From Owenia fusiformis (taxonomy: Eukaryota; Annelida; Polychaeta; Sabellida; Oweniidae), in NCBI GenBank assembly GCA_903813345.2, contig CAIIXF020000006.1, positions 10,420,348-10,484,347 of the forward strand: a DNA stretch of 64,000 nt, written 5' to 3'. Below the pieces are notes generated by a model. That model worked only from the letters and a program-made list of their open reading frames with translations. It searched no databases and was not told the origin of the DNA. Position 1 is the stretch's first letter; every line of letters starts with the position of its first letter. This document shows positions 14,201 to 22,809 of the stretch, piece by piece. A program made the position numbers and the translations under genes.

Positions 14201-15671
14201 TGTTTTGATGGCCAGAAAGTACCCATGGTGAAAGATATGACTGTCTAAAATCACTTGCCATACTGCACATGGACCTTTGGTTGTATTTGGAGTGTATTTG
14301 CAACCATCTGGTACGCCTGTGCGTACCAGACGTACTGGGCACTACGCATATGAGTAGCCACCAAATGTTCAAAACAGCAAAGCCGCCAAAATAAGTAGGG
14401 CCAAATTGCAATACTGCTATACAGGGTGTTCCATATGTTTCAGGAATGATGCTGTGTTTTATTGGTTTTCTTTTCAATCTAACTGAATTTTTGACACAAT
14501 GTGTCTAAACATGTTTTGAATAAGTTGGAAAAGTTTCATATCTTGAAGTTCAGTAGTCTTAATTATATGGTTGCTATAGTAACCTAGGGGTAGGGCAGGT
14601 GGAGCAGGTGTAACAACGCGCAAAATATATGAAAAATTGGTAAAAATAGTTTTTTTGTACGAAGTGTGACTAAGTATTAGGTTGTCAGAGTTGGATCAAA
14701 CTTGTCAGTAATTAAACAAAAATGAAGGTGGATTTCAAGAAAGTAAAAAAAATGTCACCACCCTTGATCACATCACAATTTAAACACCTGTCATGTCATG
14801 AGTCACAAAGGAGAATAAACACAGGTAATTTCATTAGCAAAGGAAAACCTTCGACTTAGGCAACACACAACAATCTGTGACAAGACATGACATGTGTGAA
14901 TAACAGTTTTCTGCAGCAGACACAATTAAACTTCTAACGAAACCACATGGGGACTCAATGATGGTAACCTGTAGAGTGTATGAGTGGTACAAGTGGTTCA
15001 AATCTGGAAGGGAAACTGAAACCGATTATCCAAAATGTGGACACCCGAGAATAGTGAGAGCGCTGACTAATGCGGAAGGGATAGATGCTGAAATAATGAT
15101 GATGGCTAATAAAGGGTGTGATAACATTTTTAATTTCCAGGAATCCACCTTTATTCTTTTTAATTTCCAACAAGTTTGATGCGACTATGACAAGTTAATA
15201 CTTTGGACACTTTATACAAAAACTACTATTTTTACAAAAATGTTATGTTTTGCGCGTTGTTACACCTGCTCCACCTACCCTACCCCTAGGTTACTATAGC
15301 AACCATATTATTCAGTCTACTGAGTTTCATGATATGAAACTTTTACAACTTTTTCACAACATATTTGGACACATTTTGTTAAAAAATCAGCTAGATTGAA
15401 AAGAAAACCAATAAAATACAACATCATTCCTGAAACATATGGAACACCCTGTAACTTGTCTACATTAAAATTGGGCCCTGCATGCAAATGCAAATATAGT
15501 ATCTTGTACACTCAGGACAGAACTTACTTTTTTATTGGATCATCAGATTCCTCATTTAGGTTTGTTGTCAAAAACTCTTCAGCTGCTTCGTTGATATTTA
15601 TGTCATCATTAAGGTCTGGTTCATAATCTTGTGATGGACCATTTCCCATGCTGTTGGAAGGCTTTACAGTG
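1..15671 (-). CDS. Large disordered PAM2-motif protein, 5' part, runs off left edge
   Basis: Three minus-strand exons join with matching phase: 15671-15528, 10634-10449 and 5254-1. Each junction has AG acceptors and GTAAGT/GTAAAG donors. The joined frame has no stop over about 1,860 codons. The product is rich in Lys, Asn, Ser and Thr, so it is mostly disordered. Its parts in order are a PAM2-like motif in the first exon, a Pro-rich stretch (about 4200-4350), a short winged-helix-like segment (about 2580-2410) and a helix-rich segment of about 250 residues (about 2170-1430). PAM2 motifs bind the MLLE domain of poly(A)-binding protein, so a role in mRNA control is inferred. Animal TTC3/DZIP3-type proteins combine winged-helix and helical domains and are one possible relative, but I do not recognise the gene with confidence. 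The true start is either the in-frame Met just inside the first exon or lies in an exon further upstream. No stop codon is in the window. Confidence 0.8.
5638..5712 (+). repeat. Left copy of a ~76-bp inverted repeat pair
   Basis: The block around ACCATCGACAAGGTACAGTC and GTAGTACACTTTTGATGTAC recurs in reverse complement at 7742-7818 with about 90% identity by eye. The pair encloses about 2 kb that contains another fold-back element. It may be the ends of one larger element or two opposed copies. Confidence 0.7.
6464..7096. mobile_element. Fold-back element, TAGGGTGTCCC family, copy 1
   Basis: The ends read TATAGGGTGTCCC and GGGACACTGTATA. About 130 bp of inverted arm follow on each side (GCAGACATATACCAATGTCT against its complement near 7040). 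TA at both borders fits Tc1/mariner-type insertion. The interior (6620-6900) is shared with two other copies in this window and has no intact frame. Confidence 0.8.
7742..7818 (-). repeat. Right copy of the ~76-bp inverted repeat pair
   Basis: This is the reverse complement of the block at 5638-5712. It is followed by an ATATGTCACCA string similar to strings near other repeats in the window. Confidence 0.7.
8115..8474. mobile_element. MITE with TACTGTAAAACGGGTA ends
   Basis: The perfect terminal inverted repeat TACTGTAAAACGGGTA / TACCCGTTTTACAGTA bounds 360 bp. The interior repeats 'CGCTAAAAT' words in both orientations. This is a non-coding, TA-bounded element. Confidence 0.8.
8578..9185. 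mobile_element. TTAA-bounded fold-back MITE
   Basis: TTAA lies at both borders. Arms of about 210 bp (starting AGGAACATTCCTTGCCAGAC) are repeated in reverse near 9150. The TTAA target and long arms fit a piggyBac-type non-autonomous element, by inference. There is no coding capacity. Confidence 0.75.
10020..10400 (+). repeat. ~120-bp tandem repeat rich in AGGTCA/TGACCT
   Basis: About three diverged units share 'TTGACC..GAGAAGGTCATT' followed by 'GAACTTGTAGATGATTTTGAAAAA'. They lie immediately 3' of the exon at 10449-10634, within the next intron. Confidence 0.7.
10449..10634 (-). CDS. Second identified exon of the large minus-strand gene
   Basis: The acceptor CTTCCTTTCCAG and donor GATAG|GTAAAG bound 186 nt. 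The two leftover bases from the preceding exon plus the first G make Lys, and the final AG plus the first G of the next exon make Arg, so both junctions preserve the frame. The peptide is polar and acidic (NELDSVDDNDYNNDVKDD). No known domain is visible. The 45-bp minisatellite begins about 30 bases upstream of its acceptor. Confidence 0.8.
10653..12325 (+). repeat. 45-bp minisatellite, about 37 units
   Basis: The unit contains TGCAATGGTGTAAAAGC and TTTTAGGGCATTATC. Starts are spaced exactly 45 bp (for example 10766 and 10811). Because 45 is a multiple of three, the array reads as a false 15-residue repeat in some frames. It begins about 20 bp upstream of an exon acceptor on the minus strand, so it lies at the 3' end of that intron. 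It contains a higher-order 495-bp duplication (see the next entry). Confidence 0.95.
11036..12025 (+). repeat. Higher-order duplication: two adjacent 495-bp (11-unit) blocks
   Basis: Variant units recur at exactly 495 bp: AAAAGGTTT at 11271 and 11766, TGCGATGATG at 11396 and 11891, and the 'aggac...gatttt' variant at 11081 and 11576. Block 1 is 11036-11530 and block 2 is 11531-12025. Confidence 0.9.
12330..13450. other. AT-rich intron sequence, no gene seen
   Basis: I see no exon. Small items are a C6/G6 hairpin near 12731-12762 (CGCCCCCC against GGGGGGCG), TGACGTCA words at 12555 and 12960, and a 17-bp inverted repeat around 13323-13371 (TACTTAATTTG against CAAATTAAGTA). Confidence 0.5.
13452..14354. 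mobile_element. Fold-back element inserted in a CCGCCAAATTAAGTA repeat
   Basis: The block at 13573-13674 (containing ATATGTTTTCTTTCAAGTGA) returns in reverse complement at 14155-14275. Outer ends GGGCGTAGTGC and GCACTACGC are also inverted. Flanking words TTAAGTAGC and GAGTAGCCACC suggest it interrupted an older repeat. It is non-coding. Confidence 0.65.
14420..15453. mobile_element. Mariner-like element with long inverted ends and decayed transposase
   Basis: TACAGGGTGTTCCATATG at the left and its complement at the right, with TA at both borders, delimit 1,034 bp. The inverted arms extend about 245 bp each. Inside, 14958-15140 reads VYEWYKWFKSGRETETDYP, which resembles the helix-turn-helix part of mariner transposases (a WFK.GR pattern). 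No catalytic part remains. Confidence 0.75.
14958..15179 (+). pseudogene. Mariner-type transposase N-terminal remnant
   Basis: The short frame contains YKWFKSGRETETDYPKCGHP, similar in pattern to the 'WfkrFk.Gr...DdprsGRP' region of mariner/SETMAR-type transposases. It is cut off before any DDD/D core and lies between the inverted arms of the surrounding element. Confidence 0.6.
15528..15671 (-). CDS. PAM2-bearing exon of the large minus-strand gene
   Basis: The acceptor TTTTTGTTCTTAG precedes the exon and the donor AAAAAA|GTAAGT follows it. The exon is 144 nt, enters with one base of a codon and leaves with two. It encodes an acidic peptide with an in-frame Met (MGNGPSQDYEP) and the run ININEAAEEFLT. 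That run fits the PAM2 pattern L-N-x-x-A-x-E-F with Ile in place of Leu. If the Met is the start, the PAM2 motif would sit at the very N-terminus. Any exon 5' of this one is not identified. Confidence 0.75.
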
Positions 15672-15774
15672 CTAAGAACAAAAACATATATTTTAGCATT
15701 AAAAATTATTTGAAGAAAACATCAAACATTGAGCTTTTTTCAAAATAGGTGAGGCAAACTTAATTAAATGCAAG

Positions 15775-16890
15775 GCAAATTTTGTTATAGTATTGATTTG
15801 CTTTTTATTGATACATATTTCTAACTTTATGCTGCAAAAAGATAAAATTGATGACGACCACTTTCTTATATTTTTCCAGGGTGAGGGCACTATTTAGAGG
15901 TTATGTCACTATCGTGGCATATATGCCCGAGGTCTCAGTGATATATGGCCCGACCTTGGGAGGGACATTGATCTCTGAGAACCGAGGGCATATGTGCCAC
16001 GCTAGTGACATAAATGATTTATAACATACATATGATGATGTAGACTGGTCAGAGCGCACTGTTTTCTTATAGAATTGACAAACAAATGGTTTGAAAATGA
16101 TTGAAATGAGTTTAGAAAAATTGCTCGCGCAGTTTTATCTTCGATTGATTGGTTATGACGTCAGCGCCTTGACCAATCAGAAAGTTAGCGGGCGCGGGCT
16201 TTTCAAAACTTATATTGGCCCGCTGGCTTGTGTACACTTTGCACTGTACATCATCATAGGTATGTTATAAAAAGTGATATTAAAAATATGAAATAGCCCT
16301 TAGTACTTAGTCATTGATTAGTTGTTTTAAAATATCAGAAATAGCATGGAAATGATTTAAGAATACTTCTTTATACAGTACAAGCTGTCATCATTCCCTT
16401 GAAGCTACAAATATAAAATAGATGAGACCAAAAAAGATGTGTAGTGGATCAAAATTGACACAAAAAGTTTGATATCTCTGGATTCAGTTGTCATAAAATG
16501 ATGTATAATGGCTCTTTAGAAAGGCCTTCTTATGTATTTTATGTAAAAAGCCATAATACAACATTTTATGACAACTGAATCCAGAGATATCAAACTTCTT
16601 GTGTTAAATTTGATCTGCGGCACACTTTTTTTAGTCTCATCTATTTTATATTTGTAGCTTCAAGCAAAAGATGACAGCTTTTACAGCTCAAACAAGTAAT
16701 CTAAAGTCATCTTGTTGCTATTTGTGATATTTTAATGCAACTATTATAATGACTAAGTACTATTTCATATTTTTAATAACACTTTATAGTGACCTACCCC
16801 TGGAAAAATATAAGAAAGTGGGCGTCATCAATTTTATCTTTTTGCAGCATAAAGTTAGAAACATGTATCAATAGAAAGCAAATCAATGCA
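15775..16890. mobile_element. Long palindromic element interrupted by a second insertion
   Basis: Arm pieces 15775-15895 and 16268-16525 pair in reverse with 16555-16890 (for example GATATCTCTGGATTCAGTTG against CAACTGAATCCAGAGATATC). The stretch 15896-16267 has no counterpart in the other arm, so it is a later insertion. Confidence 0.7.
15896..16269. mobile_element. Inserted element(s) with own inverted ends
   Basis: TTATAACATACATATGATGA (16019) and TCATCATAGGTATGTTATAA (end 16269) form one inverted pair. A separate palindrome at 15903-16013 pairs TATGTCACTATCGTGGCATA with a near complement (TATGTGCCACGCTAGTGACATA). This is probably one composite or two adjacent insertions. Confidence 0.55.
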
Positions 16891-16947
16891 TTCAAAACAT
16901 CTTCAAATGTCACTTGACATTGTAATTCATTTATTACTAAGATTTTC

Positions 16948-18400
16948 GATGTCACTCGACTTTTTTGCAAAAAACCTTCCAAAAAGTAACAGTCGCATTA
17001 ATTCACATTGTCGTACTAAAAAATGATCCACCGCCTAACTTATGCACCATCGAACTCGGTAATATTGTACACGTAACTATTAACTACCATAATTATATTC
17101 CCATGAAAACTGGACTTGCTTTTCAACATTTCAAGCGAAAATTCTCTACAGAGCTTTTGTTTTTCTGACGTAATTTCTTCTAAGAAATCGGTGACAGGTT
17201 CAGTTCATCTTATTTCGAAAGGGGTGTCATCTATTTAGAATATTTATTTTCATCTTGTCCAGTCCTATATACAACCTGCCCTTATCCTTTTCACTTGCAA
17301 GTTGCAAAACCGCATAGTAATGTTGAAATTATGTAAAAGATTCTCTGAGAGTGGCGACATGTCTGCATCTCGACCATCTTGCATTTGACACCCCTTGTCC
17401 AAGTAAACTGCACATCCGGGTGATTAGAAAATAGACATTTTTCAAGAAAGACAGATTACTCTGGTCAAACTGAGTTTTTGACGAAACTTATGAAAGAATC
17501 AATAAAAGGTAAGTGATATACATTAGGCGGATGCCAAAAATTAAACATGGCACCAATTTGAAACTTCAGAATGCCTTCTGTGATTCAAAATCACAAAACA
17601 AGGCACAGACGTGAACAATATCGTACCTAAAACACAGCAGTGTGACAGTGAAGAATTTGGGACGGAAAATCCAAAATGGCCACATTAAAATTTACCCAGA
17701 ATGCCCAAAAACTAATCAGTTCTTAACTTTGATACGTAGAAACATCCCTGAAAATTTCAGATGAATCCATTAAATGGTTTGGCTGGAAACCTGTAGACAA
17801 GTCTTGAAAGTGAAGATTTTAGGACGGAAAATCCAAAATGGCCACCTTAAAATTATTAACCAAGAATGCCCAAAAACTAATCAGTTGTTAACTTTGATAT
17901 GTAGAAACATCCCTATAAATTTCAAATGAATCCGTCAAATAGTTTGGCTGGAAACCTGAAGACAAGTCTTGAAAGTGAAGATTTTAGGACGGAAAATCCA
18001 AAATGGCCACCTTAAAATTTACCCAGAATGCCAAAAAACTAATCAGTTCTTTACTTTGATACGTAGAAACATCCCTGAAAATTTCAGATGAATCCGTCAA
18101 ATGGTTTGGCTGGAAACCTGTAGACAAGTCTTGAAAGTGAAGATTTTAGGACGGAAAATCCAAAATGGCCACCTTAAAATTTACCCAGAATGCCCAAAAA
18201 CTAATCAGTTCTTAACTTTGATACGTAGAACTAGAAACATTCCTGAAAATTTCAGATGAATCTGTCAAATGGTTTGGCTGGAAACCTGAAGACAAGCTGA
18301 AAAGTGAGACGCCGCTCGCCCGCCCGCCGCCCGTCAAGCTGACTACAATATCGTACCTTTATTAGGTACGATAAAAAGTCGAGTGACATTTTGATTTTAG
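16948..18400. mobile_element. ATGTCACTCGACTTTTT element with internal 162-bp tandem repeats
   Basis: ATGTCACTCGACTTTTTTGC at the left and AAAAAGTCGAGTGACAT at the right are inverted ends. The interior carries the array at 17661-18310. A second, shorter copy of the same family lies at 43756-44243. Confidence 0.75.
17661..18310 (+). repeat. ~162-bp tandem repeat, four units
   Basis: GACGGAAAATCCAAAATGGC recurs at 17661, 17823, 17988 and 18150. Each is followed by 'CTTAAAATT..CCCAGAATGCC' and 'TTTGGCTGGAAACCTG'. The array is flanked by ATATCGTACCT words at both sides. Confidence 0.85.
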
Positions 18401-18925
18401 CTGGCGCAAATCTTAGAATATAGGACTCCACCTCTTTTATATGTCAGTTTTCAATTTAATCTTAGTACATGTTTCATACTTGAATCTAATATAGCCTATT
18501 CATGCTCAAATGTGTCAAATAAAGATGACTTGAGGTTATCCCGTACCTGGCACGCGATAAGCTTGAGGGGGTGAGGCAAACGATGTCCGATTTGGCTGAA
18601 TCTTTTTTTGTGCGGTCCCTACTAACCATAGATCATAATGTATGAATAAGCAACTTGATCAGAAAAAATTCCAAAAATAAAACACCCTAAAGAAGGAGGT
18701 ACGGATTCTGCACACCTGCTTAGGGAGCCACACTCAGTGGCCAGTCATAAACACTATAAATAACCTAGACCTACTGCGTGATCCTGTAATGTAAAATCGC
18801 GAACCGATAGGAAATAAACACCTGTATCTATAACTAAGTTTACTTATCTATGAATACCTATCGTAGCGTAGATATTAGCGTAGATATCCACTAATCTTTT
18901 TCTTCGCAGTTTCACCAACGCAGAT
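18401..18925. other. No gene seen
   Basis: Unique-looking intergenic or 5' flanking sequence. No coding exon or repeat structure stands out. Confidence 0.4.
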
Positions 18926-18926
18926 T

Positions 18927-19254
18927 TTCAGTTGACAGACAAGGAGGATTGGCTCCCAGAGTGCACCACCGATATTCTGTCCCATATATGGGTATGTCGT
19001 AATACAAAATTCGAATTCAAACAGCCGCCATTTTGTTCACTTCAACATTTAAATCGTGAATTTTGGTCTTATTTCCAAACGAAAAATTCCAAAACTCACA
19101 AGAAACGATCGAGATATTGGTTCGAATCTTTTGAACTGTTTATTTTGAATTTATAGTCGGTTTTAATTTCAGAAAATAACGACATTTCGACGTTTTCATT
19201 GTTGGAAAATATCGAGTTTCGATCCTGGGAGCCAATCCTCCTTGGTTGACAGAC
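18927..19254. mobile_element. MITE with AGGAGGATTGGCTCCCAG ends
   Basis: GACAAGGAGGATTGGCTCCC at 18937 is matched in reverse complement by GGGAGCCAATCCTCCTTGG near 19227-19246. A third copy of GGAGGATTGGCTCCCAG lies at 20406, so the ends belong to a local family. Confidence 0.65.
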
Positions 19255-19795
19255 GACGTGACGTCAAGTCCATGACAAACCAACTCAAGATATATTACAA
19301 TAATGAATATATCAATGATAAACTCAAATATTATCAAAAATCAAAATACCAATAAAATAACAATTCATAAACTATATTCTTGAAAAGGTTTAATCAAATA
19401 ACTCTTGGGAAATCGAAAATCTATTTATACATTGGGAACTTTGTTGAGTGTTGTCATGATAATTATTTTTGAAAAAAAAGATTCGGTGTCTCGTGATCGA
19501 TCCCAGTTACGTGCATATTCAGGAGTATACCATCTATCTGACAAACTGAAATGGGTCCACATTGGAAGTGTTATTCTGATGAAGTAAGTTTCAATTATAT
19601 GAAGTAAAAGATACATTCAGACACAACGAATTTGCGCTTGTTGTATATCTATTATCACCCACTAAAAATCCATTTTACAGTGGGGATCATAAGAATTGCA
19701 AAAGCTATGAAAATTACATGCTGTCGCACATGTAATAAATACTTACCTCAGTGTATTCAGTGCTCTATTTTCTCCGTCTTAGTAACAGGCCTGTC

Positions 19796-20274
19796 AACTG
19801 TGCCGCAATTTGCGTATTTGTCACGCATTTGCTGAAGAATTTGAAGTCACGCCAGTTATTTTTGCGTGACAGAAAATGTCACGCAATTACGCATTTTATC
19901 TGGTAATTGTCAAGCAAAAATATTTCTGTAGAAAATTTTCTAAAAAAGACCGTCTACACAGCAAAAATACGAACGACGGGAAAAAACGTACGCATTTCGT
20001 TCGGACTTTTCACGCGAATTACGGATATGTCACGCATTCCGTTCGAAATTTTTTGTACCTTCCCCCCCCGTTGATGGATGTTTGAAACGCGAGCGTAGCG
20101 AGTGCGAAAAATTTGAGGTGTTCAAAATTTGGCAAGATGTAATGAAATTTAAACCAAGGTGTTCAAAATTTGGATCAAGGTGTTCAGATTTGGACCAAGG
20201 TGTCCACATTTTGAGGGGAGGTGTTCAACATTTCCAAGTCACTCATGTTAGGTGTTCCCAAGTTGACAGGCCTG
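19796..20274. mobile_element. CAGGCCTGTCAACT element with 6-bp target duplication
   Basis: Perfect 14-bp ends CAGGCCTGTCAACT / AGTTGACAGGCCTG are flanked by TAGTAA on both sides (19790-19795 and 20275-20280). The interior is CpG-containing and carries repeats of 'AGGTGTTCA..ATTTGGA' (20115-20240). I see no transposase. Confidence 0.7.
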
Positions 20275-20494
20275 TAGTAAGTCCAAATATAGTGAATTTG
20301 TGTCCCTATTGACAAATAAGAACTTCAAAAGTTGAAGTGGATATTCACATGTTATGCCGACTCTTCAAATGTTGAGGTGATTTTGTCGCCCGATTGCGCC
20401 GTAACGGAGGATTGGCTCCCAGAATGCAACATGACACGTGCCAGCTTTCAAAATGCTGTTCCGCCATTTTGAAACCTGTCATGAGTAAATACGG

Positions 20495-20906
20495 TTAAGG
20501 TTCAGCTGAAAAGTAACATTTTGGTAAAAAATTGCTATACCTGCACATGTTATTTTCTGGTACATAATTAAGTATGAAGGCATGTGTGTATTTCCTTGCT
20601 TTTTTCAGGAAAGTATCATTACACTGTCTACTTTTAGTAAACCTGGAAACAGGTCAATGGTAACTCCTGTGTTGTCTGGAAACTTTGAAAGAAAATTTGG
20701 AAAAACAGGAAGTGTAAAATATCAGAATTCCCCGGAGTTCCATTTGAACGCCTACCAGATATTCTAAAAGAAGACAATGTAATGATACTTTCCTGAAAAA
20801 AGCAAGGAAATTGATACATGCCTTCATACTTTATTTTGTACCAGAAAATAACATGTGCAGGTATAGCAATTTTTTACCAAAATGTTACTTTCCAGCTGTA
20901 CCTTAA
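20495..20906. mobile_element. TTAA-bounded fold-back MITE (412 bp)
   Basis: The element begins TTAAGGTTCAGCTG and ends CAGCTGTACCTTAA. Arms of about 140 bp (GCACATGTTATTTTCTGGTAC and complement) pair closely. It fits a piggyBac-type TTAA target, by inference. Confidence 0.75.
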
Positions 20907-20909
20907 GGA

Positions 20910-21317
20910 CAGGGTGCATGTTGGGAAATTTTCTGCATTCCTCAATTGAGTCACATGTTATTTTTTAAACAAGAATAACTCCTTCCCCACATTGTCTACA
21001 TCTTCCAAGTTTGCACAAAGAGTGCACATATGTGCCTAGAAAAGCCTTGTGAGAAGGTTTGTTTTGTAAAATGTATAAAAAATGAGAAAATTCAGTGAAA
21101 AAAATTTCTGAAAATTTTCTAAATTTTTTCACTCAATTTTCTTGTTTTTTATACACTTTATCAAAACATTCTTCTCACAAGTCTTTTCTAGGCACACAAG
21201 TGCACTCTTTGTGCAAAACTGGAAGATATAGACAATGTGGGGAAGGAGTTATTCTTGTTTGAAAAATAACATGTGACTCAATTGAGGAATGCAGAAAATT
21301 TCCCATCATGCACCCTG
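20910..21317. mobile_element. Long-TIR fold-back element with 10-bp target duplication
   Basis: CAGGGTGCATG and CATGCACCCTG bound 408 bp with arms of about 185 bp. ACCTTAAGGA is duplicated directly at 20900-20909 and 21318-21327. A 9-10 bp duplication with very long inverted ends fits a Mutator-like non-autonomous element, by inference. It sits in the right edge of the preceding TTAA element. Confidence 0.8.
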
Positions 21318-21616
21318 ACCTTAAGGACAGGAAGCGGAACTAATTAAACCCTGAAAACATGGGAATATTACATGAAGAATGTGATTCAAGCATGCATACA
21401 TACGTTATGAATACAAACACACCGTCCCGTATCCCCCTTAGACCCTATTGATGCATAATTACGAAAAATATTTGAGACAGGTTTGGAATATAATGAAAAT
21501 GTCGGTAAGTTCTGGTAACATCGAAATTGCAAATTGTATCAGAAATTGTCATTTTGGCACTGCATTAACAAACAGTAGGTTTGCAATTTATAACTATTTT
21601 GCATTACACGCTATCA

Positions 21617-22444
21617 CAGGCTGGTATCGAAAGATTTGTCCGCTGTGACGGAGCATGCTATTTTTCATAAAAACACTAAGAATGCTTCACGATTTATTTT
21701 TTAACTCATATGTTTCGTTATATCAAAGACAATTACTTACTCCATGCAATGGATATATCATTTGCGTGTAACCTTCACTTCTGTTTGAAGTCCAATAACG
21801 CTTTGAGTAAAATCTATTGAAAACGGCGCCAGAGTATCAAACTCTAAAATGTACCATTTCTTTTTAAACTTTTTAATGGCATGATATAGTGACACGATAA
21901 TATTAACATATGTTTTCAGCATAAACCTGAATGTATTAATGAGATATTAATGCATTTGGGTCTTTTTAATTTTTTTATAAAAAATAATATTAATATTTTT
22001 TGTCCGCTGTGACGGAGCATTTCACGGTTTACAATTGCAACTGCTCCATCACAGCGGACAAAAAAAATAAACATTTTTTTTATAAAAGAATTAAAAAGAC
22101 CAAATACATCAACATCTCATTTATACCTTCATAGTTATGCTGAAACCATGTGTAAATATTATCGTGTCACTATATCGTGCCATTAGAAAGTTAAACAAGA
22201 AATGGTACATTTTGAAGTATGGTACTCCGGCGCCATTTTCAATAGCTTTTCTTCCCAGCGTAATTGGACTTCAAACAGAAGTGAAAGTTACCCGCAAATG
22301 ATATATCCGTTGCATGGAGTAAGTAATTTTGTATGGTATAACGAAACATATGAGTTAAAAAATAAATCGTGAAGTATTCTTAGTGTTTTTATGAAAAATA
22401 GCATGCTCCGTCAAAGCGGACAAATATTTCGATACCAGCCTGTG
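21617..22444. repeat. ~830-bp near-perfect palindrome with four copies of an 18-bp box
   Basis: The arms (about 400 bp each) run from CACAGGCTGGTATCGAAA to its complement near 22427-22444. GTCCGCTGTGACGGAGCA occurs at both outer ends and again, inverted, on both sides of the centre (22001 and 22048). It is a fold-back element or a recent inverted duplication and is non-coding. Confidence 0.85.
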
Positions 22445-22767
22445 GCTATATACATGTAAATCAATCAAAGATACCTGTTATCCTCAAAATTGATTATATA
22501 AATATTAAATAATTAGATCTTTTATCACGAGTAATCGGGATAATAATTAGATCTATTTGGCAACAATTTCGTTTCGCTGATAGTTAATTTTAATCCGGGA
22601 CACTCTGAGGAACAGACACAATGAGGAACATGCGGAAATGTCTTTTTAGAGATTGGTAAGTGTAGCCTCATAAATGAACATTTAACACAACAGTATTGTG
22701 TTAAATTGCTTGATGTTATGTGTTTTCATATTATTGTCAAGTATCAGTTGCATGTTATCGCGGAAAA
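22445..22767 (+). promoter_or_regulatory. Probable 5' flank of the kynurenine formamidase gene
   Basis: This is non-repetitive sequence directly upstream of the first coding exon. It contains a good splice donor, GATTG|GTAAGT at 22656, that could belong to a non-coding first exon. Joined directly to the second coding exon it would be out of frame. No TATA box is convincing. Confidence 0.3.
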
Positions 22768-22809
22768 ATGGTTTTGATGGATCCAGAGCTTGCAATAAAG
22801 AAAAGAATA
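22768..22809 (+). CDS. AFMID: AFMID exon 1 (start)
   Basis: The ATG at 22768 follows an A-rich context (GGAAAAATGG). It encodes MVLMDPELAIKKRI and ends in phase 0 at ATA|GTAAGG, as exon 2 requires. A second in-frame ATG lies three codons on. A read-through frame would stop after 36 codons. Confidence 0.7.

Noticed and set aside
19113-19122. tRNA B-box-like GGTTCGAATC
   Set aside because: No A box, acceptor stem or cloverleaf can be drawn around it; it lies inside a MITE.
22622-22655. MRNMRKCLFRD as the AFMID start exon
   Set aside because: It has a good donor but is out of frame with exon 2 (TAG after about 20 codons); the exon at 22768 fits the phase and family.
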